DNA from: Mediterranea sp. (in: CFB group bacteria)
GTDB taxonomy: Bacteria; Bacteroidota; Bacteroidia; Bacteroidales; Bacteroidaceae
Length of the DNA stretch: 33,608 bases
Direction: 5' to 3'
NCBI GenBank assembly: GCA_031261805.1
Contig: JAISIX010000100.1
Coordinates: 1 to 33,608, forward strand
Part shown: one piece after another, positions 1 to 8,223 of the stretch
How positions within the stretch are numbered: the stretch's first letter is position 1
Layout of the letters: every line of letters begins with the position of its first letter
Position numbers and translations under genes: made by a program
The notes under the pieces: model-generated
Databases searched by the model: none
Told to the model about the DNA's origin: nothing
Seen by the model: only the letters and a program-made list of their open reading frames with translations

Positions 1-2
1 CA

Positions 3-584
3 AAGGGACAATGGCAAATAGGCAGGCCTTGGAAAGGCGCAATCTTGCTCATAGCAATTCCTGTTGTGGTCTTGGGGATACGCCAACTCTATGGCTATAT
101 GCTCATGGAGCAAGGCGAAAAGTATGCGTTCGGTGGACAGCTGAACAAAGCAACCGACATTTACCAAAAGGCTACGCCCATTCTAAAAGACAACGGGATT
201 TTCCATTTCTACTACGGTTCGGCGCTATCTTTAAAGAAAGAATACAATAGAGCGATTGAGGAGTTGGAGCTGTCATGCCAAAAGTCATCCAATCCAAGTA
301 GCTTTCTCTTACTGGGTAATGACTATAAAGAGACGGGGAAGCATGAGAAAGCGAAAGGGGCCTATCTGACGGTAATCAATATGATACCCTCCAAACTTTA
401 TCCCAAATACCTGTTAGCAAAGCTATTCATTGGCGATAAAGAATATGAAGAGGCAAAAAAATGGGCGGACATCATTCTAAACACCCCTGAGAAAATTCCA
501 ACTACAGCAGGTCAGGAGATAAAAGCTGAGATGAGGACCTTCTTACAATCGAATTATAAATCACTAAATAATAAGAGACAATGA
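3..584 (+). CDS. C-terminal part of O-antigen ligase/polymerase-like (Wzy_C) membrane protein with TPR domain; 5' truncated by window edge
   Basis: Frame stays open to the window start (..KGQWQIGRPWKGAILLIAIPVVVLGIRQLYGYMLMEQGEKYAFGGQL..). A final TM helix is followed by TPR-like repeats and 'MIPSKLYPKYLLAKLF', typical of Bacteroidota O-antigen-ligase/TPR proteins. Confidence 0.6.
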   Translation, partial: KGQWQIGRPWKGAILLIAIPVVVLGIRQLYGYMLMEQGEKYAFGGQLNKATDIYQKATPILKDNGIFHFYYGSALSLKKEYNRAIEELELSCQKSSNPSSFLLLGNDYKETGKHEKAKGAYLTVINMIPSKLYPKYLLAKLFIGDKEYEEAKKWADIILNTPEKIPTTAGQEIKAEMRTFLQSNYKSLNNKRQ

Positions 585-1183
585 AAACTGTAAAGACATT
601 GATAATGATGTTCTCGCTTACGCTGGCAGTAAGCGTTAGCGCACAAGAAGCCAAGTACGGATTTAAATCAGGCATCATCAAAAAGACATCCATCGCCATG
701 GGACGGAAATTGGAAGGCACTACTTACGTAGACAACTACGGGAAGCAAGAGGCGATGGAAATAACCATCAAGGATGTGTATGGGAAAGGTATGGACCAGA
801 TGATGAGGACTATCACCGATAGCACTGGCATAACGGCTATCAACCTGACGCTAAACATGGGTACTCGCATGAAAAAGCCTCCTATTGAGCCTATTAATTA
901 CCTGCAATTGACACCCGAAGTGAGGGATAAGTACAAGATTGTAGACAAAGGAGAAGAAACAATAGCAGGGAAACCATGCCAGAAGTATTCTTTGGAGATA
1001 AACCAGAATGGGCAAAACCTGCAAACCAACACTTGGATTTGGGAGGGCTTTCCGCTTAAGATTGAAATCAGCAGCAACGGCATGTTGTTGTCCACCGAAA
1101 CGGCCACGGACATACAAACAGATGTCCCCATCCCCGCTGAAGAGTTTTTAGTCCCTGAAAGGGCTATTATCACTGACAAATAG
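581..1183 (+). CDS. Secreted DUF4412/GLPGLI-like protein of unknown function
   Basis: N-terminal Sec signal (MKTVKTLIMMFSLTLAVSVSAQ). 'AGKPCQKYSLEI..WIWEGFPLKIEI' resembles DUF4412-type proteins. ATG overlaps the upstream stop (ATGA). Confidence 0.55.
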   Translation: MKTVKTLIMMFSLTLAVSVSAQEAKYGFKSGIIKKTSIAMGRKLEGTTYVDNYGKQEAMEITIKDVYGKGMDQMMRTITDSTGITAINLTLNMGTRMKKPPIEPINYLQLTPEVRDKYKIVDKGEETIAGKPCQKYSLEINQNGQNLQTNTWIWEGFPLKIEISSNGMLLSTETATDIQTDVPIPAEEFLVPERAIITDK

Positions 1184-1286
1184 ATTGTATAACTTTAAAA
1201 TCATGAGCCAATGGAATAGATTGTGTAATTAAGCCCAAACAATGGGCAAAAGAAATCAAGAGTATTTAATTATTAACTAAATCGTT

Positions 1287-1580
1287 ATGAAAACGAATAA
1301 GAAAGCAATTTTAGGAATGCTCGTGGCTATGGTTATGTCATTGGGCATTATGGGCGGAATGAATACAAAAAACAATGATGCAAATTTGCAACAAGCGACA
1401 GTCGTTATGACATATCAAATAGGGACTGGAAGATACACAGGCCAAGAAGGTGGCGTTATGGCCGTTGGCACTGCTATTTTAGGTGGGGTAACCAAGAGCT
1501 TAGGTGAATGTGCCGTTGGGCTAGGCTGGTGTCCAGCTGGTTGGATAGCAGGTGTTGGGTGCGCAATTGCAGGACTTTAA
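1287..1580 (+). CDS. Small Gly-rich, cysteine-containing secreted/processed peptide; candidate bacteriocin-like precursor
   Basis: 97 aa: basic N-terminus plus hydrophobic leader (MKTNKKAILGMLVAMVMSLGIMGG), polar linker, then a Gly/Ala-rich hydrophobic C-terminal half with GxxxG motifs and CX6CX9C. Followed directly by membrane-protein genes and an exporter. Confidence 0.55.
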   Translation: MKTNKKAILGMLVAMVMSLGIMGGMNTKNNDANLQQATVVMTYQIGTGRYTGQEGGVMAVGTAILGGVTKSLGECAVGLGWCPAGWIAGVGCAIAGL

Positions 1581-1600
1581 ATTATTGTAAGACAAAAAAC

Positions 1601-1631
1601 AGAGCACTTTACCTTTAAGGCAAAGTGCTCT
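1601..1631 (+). promoter_or_regulatory. Intergenic hairpin downstream of the small peptide gene (attenuator / mRNA-stabilising candidate)
   Basis: AGAGCACTTT-ACCTTTAAGGC-AAAGTGCTCT: perfect 10-bp arms, with the loop itself containing CCTT/AAGG. No T-run follows on the + strand. Confidence 0.6.
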
Positions 1632-1648
1632 ATAAAGAACAACATTGT

Positions 1649-2176
1649 ATGAAACATCTACATATAAGACTGCCTTTTATTGAAATATTGGCTATAGCAG
1701 GGACTCTTATCATTGCCTTGATGTATTCCGTAAACAAATACGTATTATACTCTTGTATAGGCATTATTGTCATAATTGCCATCCTACCCTTTTTGACAAA
1801 CAAATCAAATGTTTATTTGGTAAATCTGACAAGCAAATCTAGGCATCTCTTGGAGAATTCTATTTTGTTTGCAATCATCTTTTTAGAAATCTATGTATTT
1901 CCTATAAAACAGCCAATACCCTTAGCGGCCCTTTTGTTTTCCGTTATCACATTGCTCATCTGCATGCAAAAGCAACTCTCCATAAGCGATAAAGGGATAC
2001 GATATGTTCTTCATTGGAAGATTAATTGGGATATGATACAATCATGGGAATTTGATTCCAACACTCTAAGCTTAGTCCTTTATCTCAGAAATGGAGAAAT
2101 AAAGTCAATACACAAAATACCACCAAAATACAGTAGTGATATCAAAGATTGCATTGAGGCGCATTTAAAGAGATAG
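1649..2176 (+). CDS. Integral membrane protein with C-terminal PH/YcxB-like (DUF5673-like) domain
   Basis: Multiple TM helices, then 'LSISDKGIRYVLHWKINWDMIQSWEFDSNTLSLVLYLRNGEIKSIHKIPPK' (PH-like pattern). ATG at 1649 preferred over the ORF-track start at 1625, which lies inside a hairpin. Confidence 0.45.
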   Translation: MKHLHIRLPFIEILAIAGTLIIALMYSVNKYVLYSCIGIIVIIAILPFLTNKSNVYLVNLTSKSRHLLENSILFAIIFLEIYVFPIKQPIPLAALLFSVITLLICMQKQLSISDKGIRYVLHWKINWDMIQSWEFDSNTLSLVLYLRNGEIKSIHKIPPKYSSDIKDCIEAHLKR

Positions 2177-2222
2177 GGCTGTAGTGGCACATTCATTTTT
2201 TCAAGACATATAGATACTAAAT

Positions 2223-2801
2223 ATGAGGAATCTAAATAGAAATATATTTTTATATTGCTTTATCATAGCAATACTCTTTTGGCTATTACCATTTTCTTTA
2301 GTTGTATGCTTTACTCAATCTATCGAGAATAACATAGTCAAAAAAGATAAAACCTCCACAAAAACGATGGACCGCATATTCAGTGCTATTTCAGAGAACA
2401 ACAATGAGAAAGTCTTCATTCTAATCTTGGAGAACAATGCTAAAGGTTGTATAGTCAACATTATAGGTGGAGCTACAATAGGAGCAGGAACAATAATGAA
2501 TACAGCATATAATGGAGCCTATTCAGCTTATGCGTTAGTTAATGCGCATAAGAGTGGAATGAGTGGACATTCAATACTAAAATTAACTTTGCCACATAGC
2601 TTTGAGTTGATAGGCTTTTGGCTATCCGGTAGTATAGGGTTCTATATTGCTTGGAATCTCATTCAAGCAATGCGAGGGAATATCTATTCCACAAGGAACT
2701 TTTTTAAGACGATAGGGATTAGCGTCTTCATTATGTTCCTAATTATCGGGGCTGCAGCTTATGTTGAGGCATATATTTCCACCAACTATTTACAATATTA
2801 A
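2223..2801 (+). CDS. SpoIIM/DUF95-like integral membrane protein
   Basis: 'NNAKGCIVNIIGGATIGAGTIMNTAYNGAYSAY...LPHSFELIGFWLSGSIGFYIAWNLI' matches the SpoIIM (DUF95) pattern (Gly-rich TM, NG, P-H-x-x-E-L, G-rich TM). Confidence 0.65.
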   Translation: MRNLNRNIFLYCFIIAILFWLLPFSLVVCFTQSIENNIVKKDKTSTKTMDRIFSAISENNNEKVFILILENNAKGCIVNIIGGATIGAGTIMNTAYNGAYSAYALVNAHKSGMSGHSILKLTLPHSFELIGFWLSGSIGFYIAWNLIQAMRGNIYSTRNFFKTIGISVFIMFLIIGAAAYVEAYISTNYLQY

Positions 2802-2802
2802 A

Positions 2803-3366
2803 ATGGACAATATAATCAGAAACATATTACAACTTAAAAAATGGTATGCAATAAGTATAGTAATGATATACAGCACATTGACAGCTGAGTTTTTCTCGAC
2901 TATCAATGCCTTACTACCAATTGAAGCGGACTCAAAGGACCTATTCATGGTTATATTGCATGCGAACTACATTTTGACTATATTGTTTGGCTTCGTCGTC
3001 TGGTTAATCACAGCATTTACATTCTATTTAACTGCAATGTTATTCAACGGTCAAGGCATATTCAAGCAATTCCTACATGCTTCGGCTTATCCATATATTG
3101 TGGCAATTATAGGAGTAGTAATAGCTTTATCACTTTGCGATAATATTGATACAGCAAATCATACCTATACGCTGGAGGAGCTCTCTCATAACCATACCTT
3201 GAAATTAGCCATGGAAATCGTGAATTATTCGTTCATACCTTACTACGCCATGATAGCGGCATTGATTCACTATATTCTGCATATCAACTATCTACGAGCT
3301 ATCCTCTCGGTTGCCATACCCATTCTATCAGTGTGGGGAGTGACAGAATTAATAAAGGCATTATAG
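2803..3366 (+). CDS. Yip1-like multi-TM membrane protein
   Basis: About five TM helices with YIP1-like layout. ATG at 2803 begins 1 nt after the upstream stop (2799-2801). Confidence 0.4.
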   Translation: MDNIIRNILQLKKWYAISIVMIYSTLTAEFFSTINALLPIEADSKDLFMVILHANYILTILFGFVVWLITAFTFYLTAMLFNGQGIFKQFLHASAYPYIVAIIGVVIALSLCDNIDTANHTYTLEELSHNHTLKLAMEIVNYSFIPYYAMIAALIHYILHINYLRAILSVAIPILSVWGVTELIKAL

Positions 3367-4620
3367 ATGAGACTCTTAAACATAGAATTGATAGAAGAAA
3401 TCTATTTCTCCATCCGACAGAACAAGACGCGCACGTTCCTGTCGGGATTCGGCATCTCGTGGGGCATATTGATATTAGTCATCCTACTTGGCACGGGAAA
3501 AGGGTTTCAAGAAGCCATCATGAACATGCTTAGTGCATTCGCCCAAAAGAGTATCTACGTATATGGAGGGGTAACTTCCATGAAGTACCATAATATAAAA
3601 GAAGGGAGAACCATTCTGTTTGACGCTAAATACCTACAGTTCCTGAAGAGCCGTTATCCAGAGATTGAGGCAATTTCCCCAGAGGTCTCCGCTTTTATAC
3701 CTGTACAAAGTGGCGACAAGACGGGTTCGTATAAAGTATGTGGTGTGAACGATGAGTATATGCATATTCGGATACTTCGCGTCAAAGAGGAGGGAAGACT
3801 GATTAATAAGAAAGACATGGAGCAAAAACGTAATGTGGCAATTATTGGAGAGCAAGTGGCTAAGGCCCTATTCGGGCGCAAAGACGCGCTTCATCAACAA
3901 GTAAACATATCCGGGCTGTACTACACAGTTATTGGAATATTACGAAACGAGGATATTTTCGGTGCTGCCGAGATAAACTCAATATACGTGCCTATCTCAA
4001 GCTACCAAGCGAATATAAGCGGTTCAAAAGAGTTCAATGCCTTCTGCCTATGCCTGACACAAGACACGGATTCAAAGGCTTTTGAGAGTAACTTGAAAGG
4101 GTACATATCTCACCAGTCCGATTTCTCCGTAAAAGACGACCGAGCAGTCTACATCTCTAATTTCGAGACACAGACATCGGCCTTTGAGAACTTGTTCAAG
4201 GGTATCCGACTCTTTATTTGGGGTGTTGGGATATGTTTCTTGATTAGTGGAATCGTCGGAATCTGCAATATCATGCTCGTAGTAGTAAAGGAGCGGACAA
4301 ATGAGATAGGCATCCGGTTGGCAGTTGGCGCAATACCACGCTCCATTATCCAGCTAATGCTATTTGAATCTATCGCCATTACAACCGTCTCGGGCATAGT
4401 TGGGTTGATTATCGGAAAAGGGGTACTAATGTTCATCGACTGGTTACTGACCTTATCAGAAAGCAATTTAATCATGCAAAAAACCGATTTGGATTTCCAG
4501 ACTGCTATCGTGGCCTTGGCAATCCTGGTCGTTAGCGGCATTGCCGCGGGCGCTTTTCCGGCCATCAAAGCGGCTAATATAGAACCGGTAGATGCTATAC
4601 GTTACGAAAACAGAGGATAA
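3367..4620 (+). CDS. MacB/FtsX-type ABC transporter permease
   Basis: 417 aa: N-terminal TM (RTFLSGFGISWGILILVILLGTGKGFQ), MacB-like periplasmic region, C-terminal FtsX domain (VVVKERTNEIGIRLAVGAIPRSI..). Start abuts upstream stop (TAGATG). Confidence 0.88.
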   Translation: MRLLNIELIEEIYFSIRQNKTRTFLSGFGISWGILILVILLGTGKGFQEAIMNMLSAFAQKSIYVYGGVTSMKYHNIKEGRTILFDAKYLQFLKSRYPEIEAISPEVSAFIPVQSGDKTGSYKVCGVNDEYMHIRILRVKEEGRLINKKDMEQKRNVAIIGEQVAKALFGRKDALHQQVNISGLYYTVIGILRNEDIFGAAEINSIYVPISSYQANISGSKEFNAFCLCLTQDTDSKAFESNLKGYISHQSDFSVKDDRAVYISNFETQTSAFENLFKGIRLFIWGVGICFLISGIVGICNIMLVVVKERTNEIGIRLAVGAIPRSIIQLMLFESIAITTVSGIVGLIIGKGVLMFIDWLLTLSESNLIMQKTDLDFQTAIVALAILVVSGIAAGAFPAIKAANIEPVDAIRYENRG

Positions 4621-4624
4621 AGAT

Positions 4625-5713
4625 ATGAAAGCAACCAAAATCTCATTAATCGCATTGTTCCTATTCGTCATAGGATTCATTACATACCGTTCCATCCATC
4701 AGGCCGACAGAATCGTTTATGCCACGGTTACCCCTCAGAAACGGAATATAAGCGAATCACTATATATTCCCGGAAATGTTTTCCCCATCAAAGAGATAGA
4801 AGTGAAATCTCAATTGTCTGGAATATTAGACAAGACATTTGTGCATATTGGAGACCATGTAACGATTGGGACACCCATCGCTTCCGTGAAGTTAGTACCC
4901 GGCACTTCCGATTTGGAGAAATTGGAGAGCAATGTAAATCTAACACAAATCAATCTGCACGCACAGCAAATGGAGTACAACAGAGAAAAAGACTTGTACG
5001 ACAAGGAGCTTATAGCGCAGGAAGAAATGGATGAGGCAACAAGAGCCTACCTAACAGCTAAAGAGAACTATGTTTCGGCAAAGAATCTGCTGGATTTGCA
5101 AGAGAAAGGGAGTATTGTTTCAAAGAATATATCGAACATAGTGACGGCAAGTACAACCGGCACAATCATCGATTTACCTTTAGAATCGGGTGCGTCGGTA
5201 GTAGAGCGAAACAACTATAACCCAGGGACCACCATCGCAGTTGTAGCACAAACCAATTTATTCAGGTTCAAAACATTAGTACCAGAACAGCATCTAAAAC
5301 ATATCGCGTTAAGAGATACAGTTACCTTAACCTTCAACGCCTACGACAGCCTATCTGTCAAAGCCATAGTCAGCGAAATATCTTCCAAAGGAAGCGACGA
5401 AAACGGTATCATGAAGTATCCTTTGTACGCAGATTTCAAGATAACGTCTCAAATTCCTACATTACGCTCGGGCTATTCTGCCACTGCCGCTATTATTCTG
5501 AAACAGCGCAAAAACGTTCTTTCAATAGAAGAGAAATACATCACATACAAAGATGACTCGGCCTACCTATACATACAAAGTGAACGGGAAGCAAAGGAAG
5601 AAAAGAGAAATATCATAACAGGCATATCCGATGGGACATATACAGAGGTCATCTCTGGAATCTCACCCGAAGAGACTATAGTAACCGACAATAACGATGA
5701 TAAGATTAAATAG
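4625..5713 (+). CDS. HlyD/MacA-type periplasmic adaptor (membrane fusion) protein
   Basis: Single N-terminal TM, lipoyl/barrel-like 'IEVKSQLSGILDKTFVHIGDHVTIGTPIASV', coiled-coil region, beta-barrel region. Confidence 0.85.
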   Translation: MKATKISLIALFLFVIGFITYRSIHQADRIVYATVTPQKRNISESLYIPGNVFPIKEIEVKSQLSGILDKTFVHIGDHVTIGTPIASVKLVPGTSDLEKLESNVNLTQINLHAQQMEYNREKDLYDKELIAQEEMDEATRAYLTAKENYVSAKNLLDLQEKGSIVSKNISNIVTASTTGTIIDLPLESGASVVERNNYNPGTTIAVVAQTNLFRFKTLVPEQHLKHIALRDTVTLTFNAYDSLSVKAIVSEISSKGSDENGIMKYPLYADFKITSQIPTLRSGYSATAAIILKQRKNVLSIEEKYITYKDDSAYLYIQSEREAKEEKRNIITGISDGTYTEVISGISPEETIVTDNNDDKIK

Positions 5714-6356
5714 GATCCATAAAGCCTACACGACACAGTTCAACAAAGTAGATGCGTTGAACGGCGTTAGCCTCTCAGTAGAGCAAGGCGAGATGCTCGC
5801 CATTATGGGTGCATCCGGCTCAGGGAAGTCAACCTTGATGAATATCATCGGGTTACTCGACAAATATGACGAGGGAGAATATTATCTAAACGACATTCTG
5901 ATGAAAAACCTTTCTAAAGAAGAATTGGCTATGTATAGAAACCAATATATAGGTTTTGTCTTTCAATCAGCCAATCTCATCGCCTACAAAAACATACTGG
6001 AGAACGTAGCATTACCCCTATATTACAGAGGGATAAGCCGAAAAGAACGAAATGAAAAAGCTATGGAGAATTTGCAACTTTTAGGCCTAAGAGGTTGGGA
6101 GAGACACTATCCCAACGAACTATCTGGCGGCCAAAGGCAACGTGTGGCCATAGCAAGAGCCATCATTTCCAATCCAGCCTTAATTCTTGCCGACGAACCA
6201 ACAGGGCAATTAGACTCCACAACATCAGATGAGGTAATGCAACTATTCAAGGAGGTTAACAAAAATGGCACGACAGTCATTCTCGTCACCCACGAGCAAC
6301 GTATTGCCGAAGAGGCAAATCGAATTATTCATATTAAAGACGGAATACTAACGTAA
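5697..6356 (+). CDS. ABC transporter ATP-binding protein (LolD/MacB family)
   Basis: Walker A GASGSGKST, signature LSGGQRQRVAIARA, Walker B LILADEPT. Overlaps the 3' end of the adaptor gene by 17 bp. Confidence 0.95.
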   Translation: MIRLNRIHKAYTTQFNKVDALNGVSLSVEQGEMLAIMGASGSGKSTLMNIIGLLDKYDEGEYYLNDILMKNLSKEELAMYRNQYIGFVFQSANLIAYKNILENVALPLYYRGISRKERNEKAMENLQLLGLRGWERHYPNELSGGQRQRVAIARAIISNPALILADEPTGQLDSTTSDEVMQLFKEVNKNGTTVILVTHEQRIAEEANRIIHIKDGILT

Positions 6357-6363
6357 TCAAAGT

Positions 6364-7884
6364 ATGAGGAATATAACATTATGGTTTATTACAGCCTGCC
6401 TCTTGGGCGGTTGTAGTCATAGCACTACATTCCAAAGAGTCTTGCCACCTATACAATACAATTGGGCGTGCGAAATAGAGCAACTAAGGCGGATTGATGA
6501 GTTACCCCTCTATCGTCCAGGCATTGTAGAAGAGGTTTCCAGTTATGATACCACGGGAGGCAATCAAGACGGTTTCTCGGGACGCTATTCATATATACGC
6601 AAAGAAGGTGACAAGTTGGTAATCGCCGACTTGAAAGGGCCGGGTGTTATTGAGCGTATCTGGACAGCAACACCGACCAATGACACATTAGAATTCTACT
6701 TTGACGGAGAACAAGCGCCACGATTACGAATATGTTTCGCCGACCTCTTCTCGGGAAAAGTGTATCCGTTCGTCCATCCTCTTTGCGGCAATCAATTGGG
6801 TGGCTGCTACTGTTATGTACCTATTCCCTACAAGCAATCGTGCCGGATTCTCTTTTGCGGCCCCAAAATGATGTTTGAACAGATAGAATACCGAAACTTG
6901 AATGGTTATCCAAACCTAAAGAGCTATAGGGCCAATCTCACAGCCAGAGAGAAGAGGGCGCTTGCGTCTGTATGCAAGATATGGAACGATACAATTCCTT
7001 CCCATACAAAGTACGCTATGGGGAAATCAGCAGACACGCAATTGACAGAAAAACATATTACATTACATCCAGGTGATGTGGCAACCTTTTTTGAGCAATC
7101 TAACGGAGGCCGTATTGCCGGCTTCGAGATAGATGGCGGCAAGGCTTTCGAGGGGACAACCAAAGATGTCTTATTGGAAGCTGTTTGGGATGATGCCTCA
7201 CATCCTGCTATTCGGGTATCAATAGCAGACTTCTTTGGCTATGCTTTCGGCAAGCAATCCATGCAAAGCATGTTGTTAGGTTGCCGGAATGGCGTGAACT
7301 ATTGTTATCTCCCAGCACCATTCGACCGACATGCTACAATGAAACTACTCTATGTAAAAAGCGACGGTACTTACCAACCCCCTATTCATATTACAACACG
7401 CGTATGGGCCAACAATCAAATACGCAATGATTATACTGAAGGACGACTTTATACTTGCTGGCGACAGGAATTCCCAAAGAGAGGTGAATTCTATCGATTC
7501 TTATCCCACAAAGGACGTGGGCACTATGTAGGAACCATCCTACTGGCACAAGGTTTTTGGTCTGCCAACACGGCATTCCTCGAAGGCGATGACTCCACGT
7601 ACGTCGACGGGAAGATGCGCATCCACGGCACTGGTACAGAGGACTATTTCAATGGCGGTTGGTATGCCATGCCTGGGCGCTGGGATCGAAGGAAAAGCCT
7701 TCCTATCCACGGCGCACTGGACTACTCACTTCCTCTTTCGCATACAGGTGGTTACCGCTTTTTCCTATCCGATAAGTTTTCTTTCGAACAAGATTTTTAC
7801 ACAGGCATTGAGCATGGAGAGACAGACAATGACTACCCGGTAGTATATACTTCAGTGGCGTTTTATTATGCGGACGCATTATAA
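6364..7884 (+). CDS. GH172 (DUF2961) family lipoprotein
   Basis: Lipobox LLGGC. 'EEVSSYDTTGGNQDGFSGRYSYIRKEGDKLVIADLKGPGVIERIWTATPTNDTLEFYFDGEQ..' and 'GTGTEDYFNGGWY' are DUF2961 hallmarks. Confidence 0.85.
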   Translation: MRNITLWFITACLLGGCSHSTTFQRVLPPIQYNWACEIEQLRRIDELPLYRPGIVEEVSSYDTTGGNQDGFSGRYSYIRKEGDKLVIADLKGPGVIERIWTATPTNDTLEFYFDGEQAPRLRICFADLFSGKVYPFVHPLCGNQLGGCYCYVPIPYKQSCRILFCGPKMMFEQIEYRNLNGYPNLKSYRANLTAREKRALASVCKIWNDTIPSHTKYAMGKSADTQLTEKHITLHPGDVATFFEQSNGGRIAGFEIDGGKAFEGTTKDVLLEAVWDDASHPAIRVSIADFFGYAFGKQSMQSMLLGCRNGVNYCYLPAPFDRHATMKLLYVKSDGTYQPPIHITTRVWANNQIRNDYTEGRLYTCWRQEFPKRGEFYRFLSHKGRGHYVGTILLAQGFWSANTAFLEGDDSTYVDGKMRIHGTGTEDYFNGGWYAMPGRWDRRKSLPIHGALDYSLPLSHTGGYRFFLSDKFSFEQDFYTGIEHGETDNDYPVVYTSVAFYYADAL

Positions 7885-8215
7885 CTGTCGCTCCTATATC
7901 TCCTTGCCCCATACCTCCAACATCCTGTTTACAACTGACTATAACCACCTTCAGGAGCACCCTCTCGTCCACCCATTCTTCAACTGGACGAACGAATTGC
8001 ACGTTCATTGACCAGCCATCCATTAACAACGAAGACACCATGCAGGAAATCAATGACTTTATCGATTCTTTATAAATCCTCAACGCATCATTTTACTCGA
8101 GCCGCACCTTACTTCTTACCGCTGTAAGCCCAACCGCCATCGCACCCTCCCCGTTTTGAGTCACCTTACATTTTAAGTTTTACGCATCACAGCACCAGAG
8201 AATGACATTTTTTTA

Positions 8216-8223
8216 TAAATTTG
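8216..8223 (+). promoter_or_regulatory. Bacteroidota -7 promoter element (TAnnTTTG)
   Basis: TAAATTTG 35 nt upstream of the small ORF at 8258. No clear -33 element assigned. Confidence 0.45.

Noticed and set aside
11-250. 79-aa ORF at the window start
   Set aside because: Out of frame with the TPR/O-antigen-ligase-like frame, which is open to the edge and has recognisable structure.
1287-1580. Double-glycine (bacteroidetocin-type) leader in the small peptide (..LGIMGG|MNTK..)
   Set aside because: GG is present, but the preceding sequence is a hydrophobic signal-like segment rather than a GG-type amphipathic leader, and no C39 peptidase exporter is visible. Kept only as a possibility.
7703-8083. 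126-aa minus-strand ORF overlapping the GH172 3' end
   Set aside because: No motif or promoter support; overlaps the coding 3' end of GH172.
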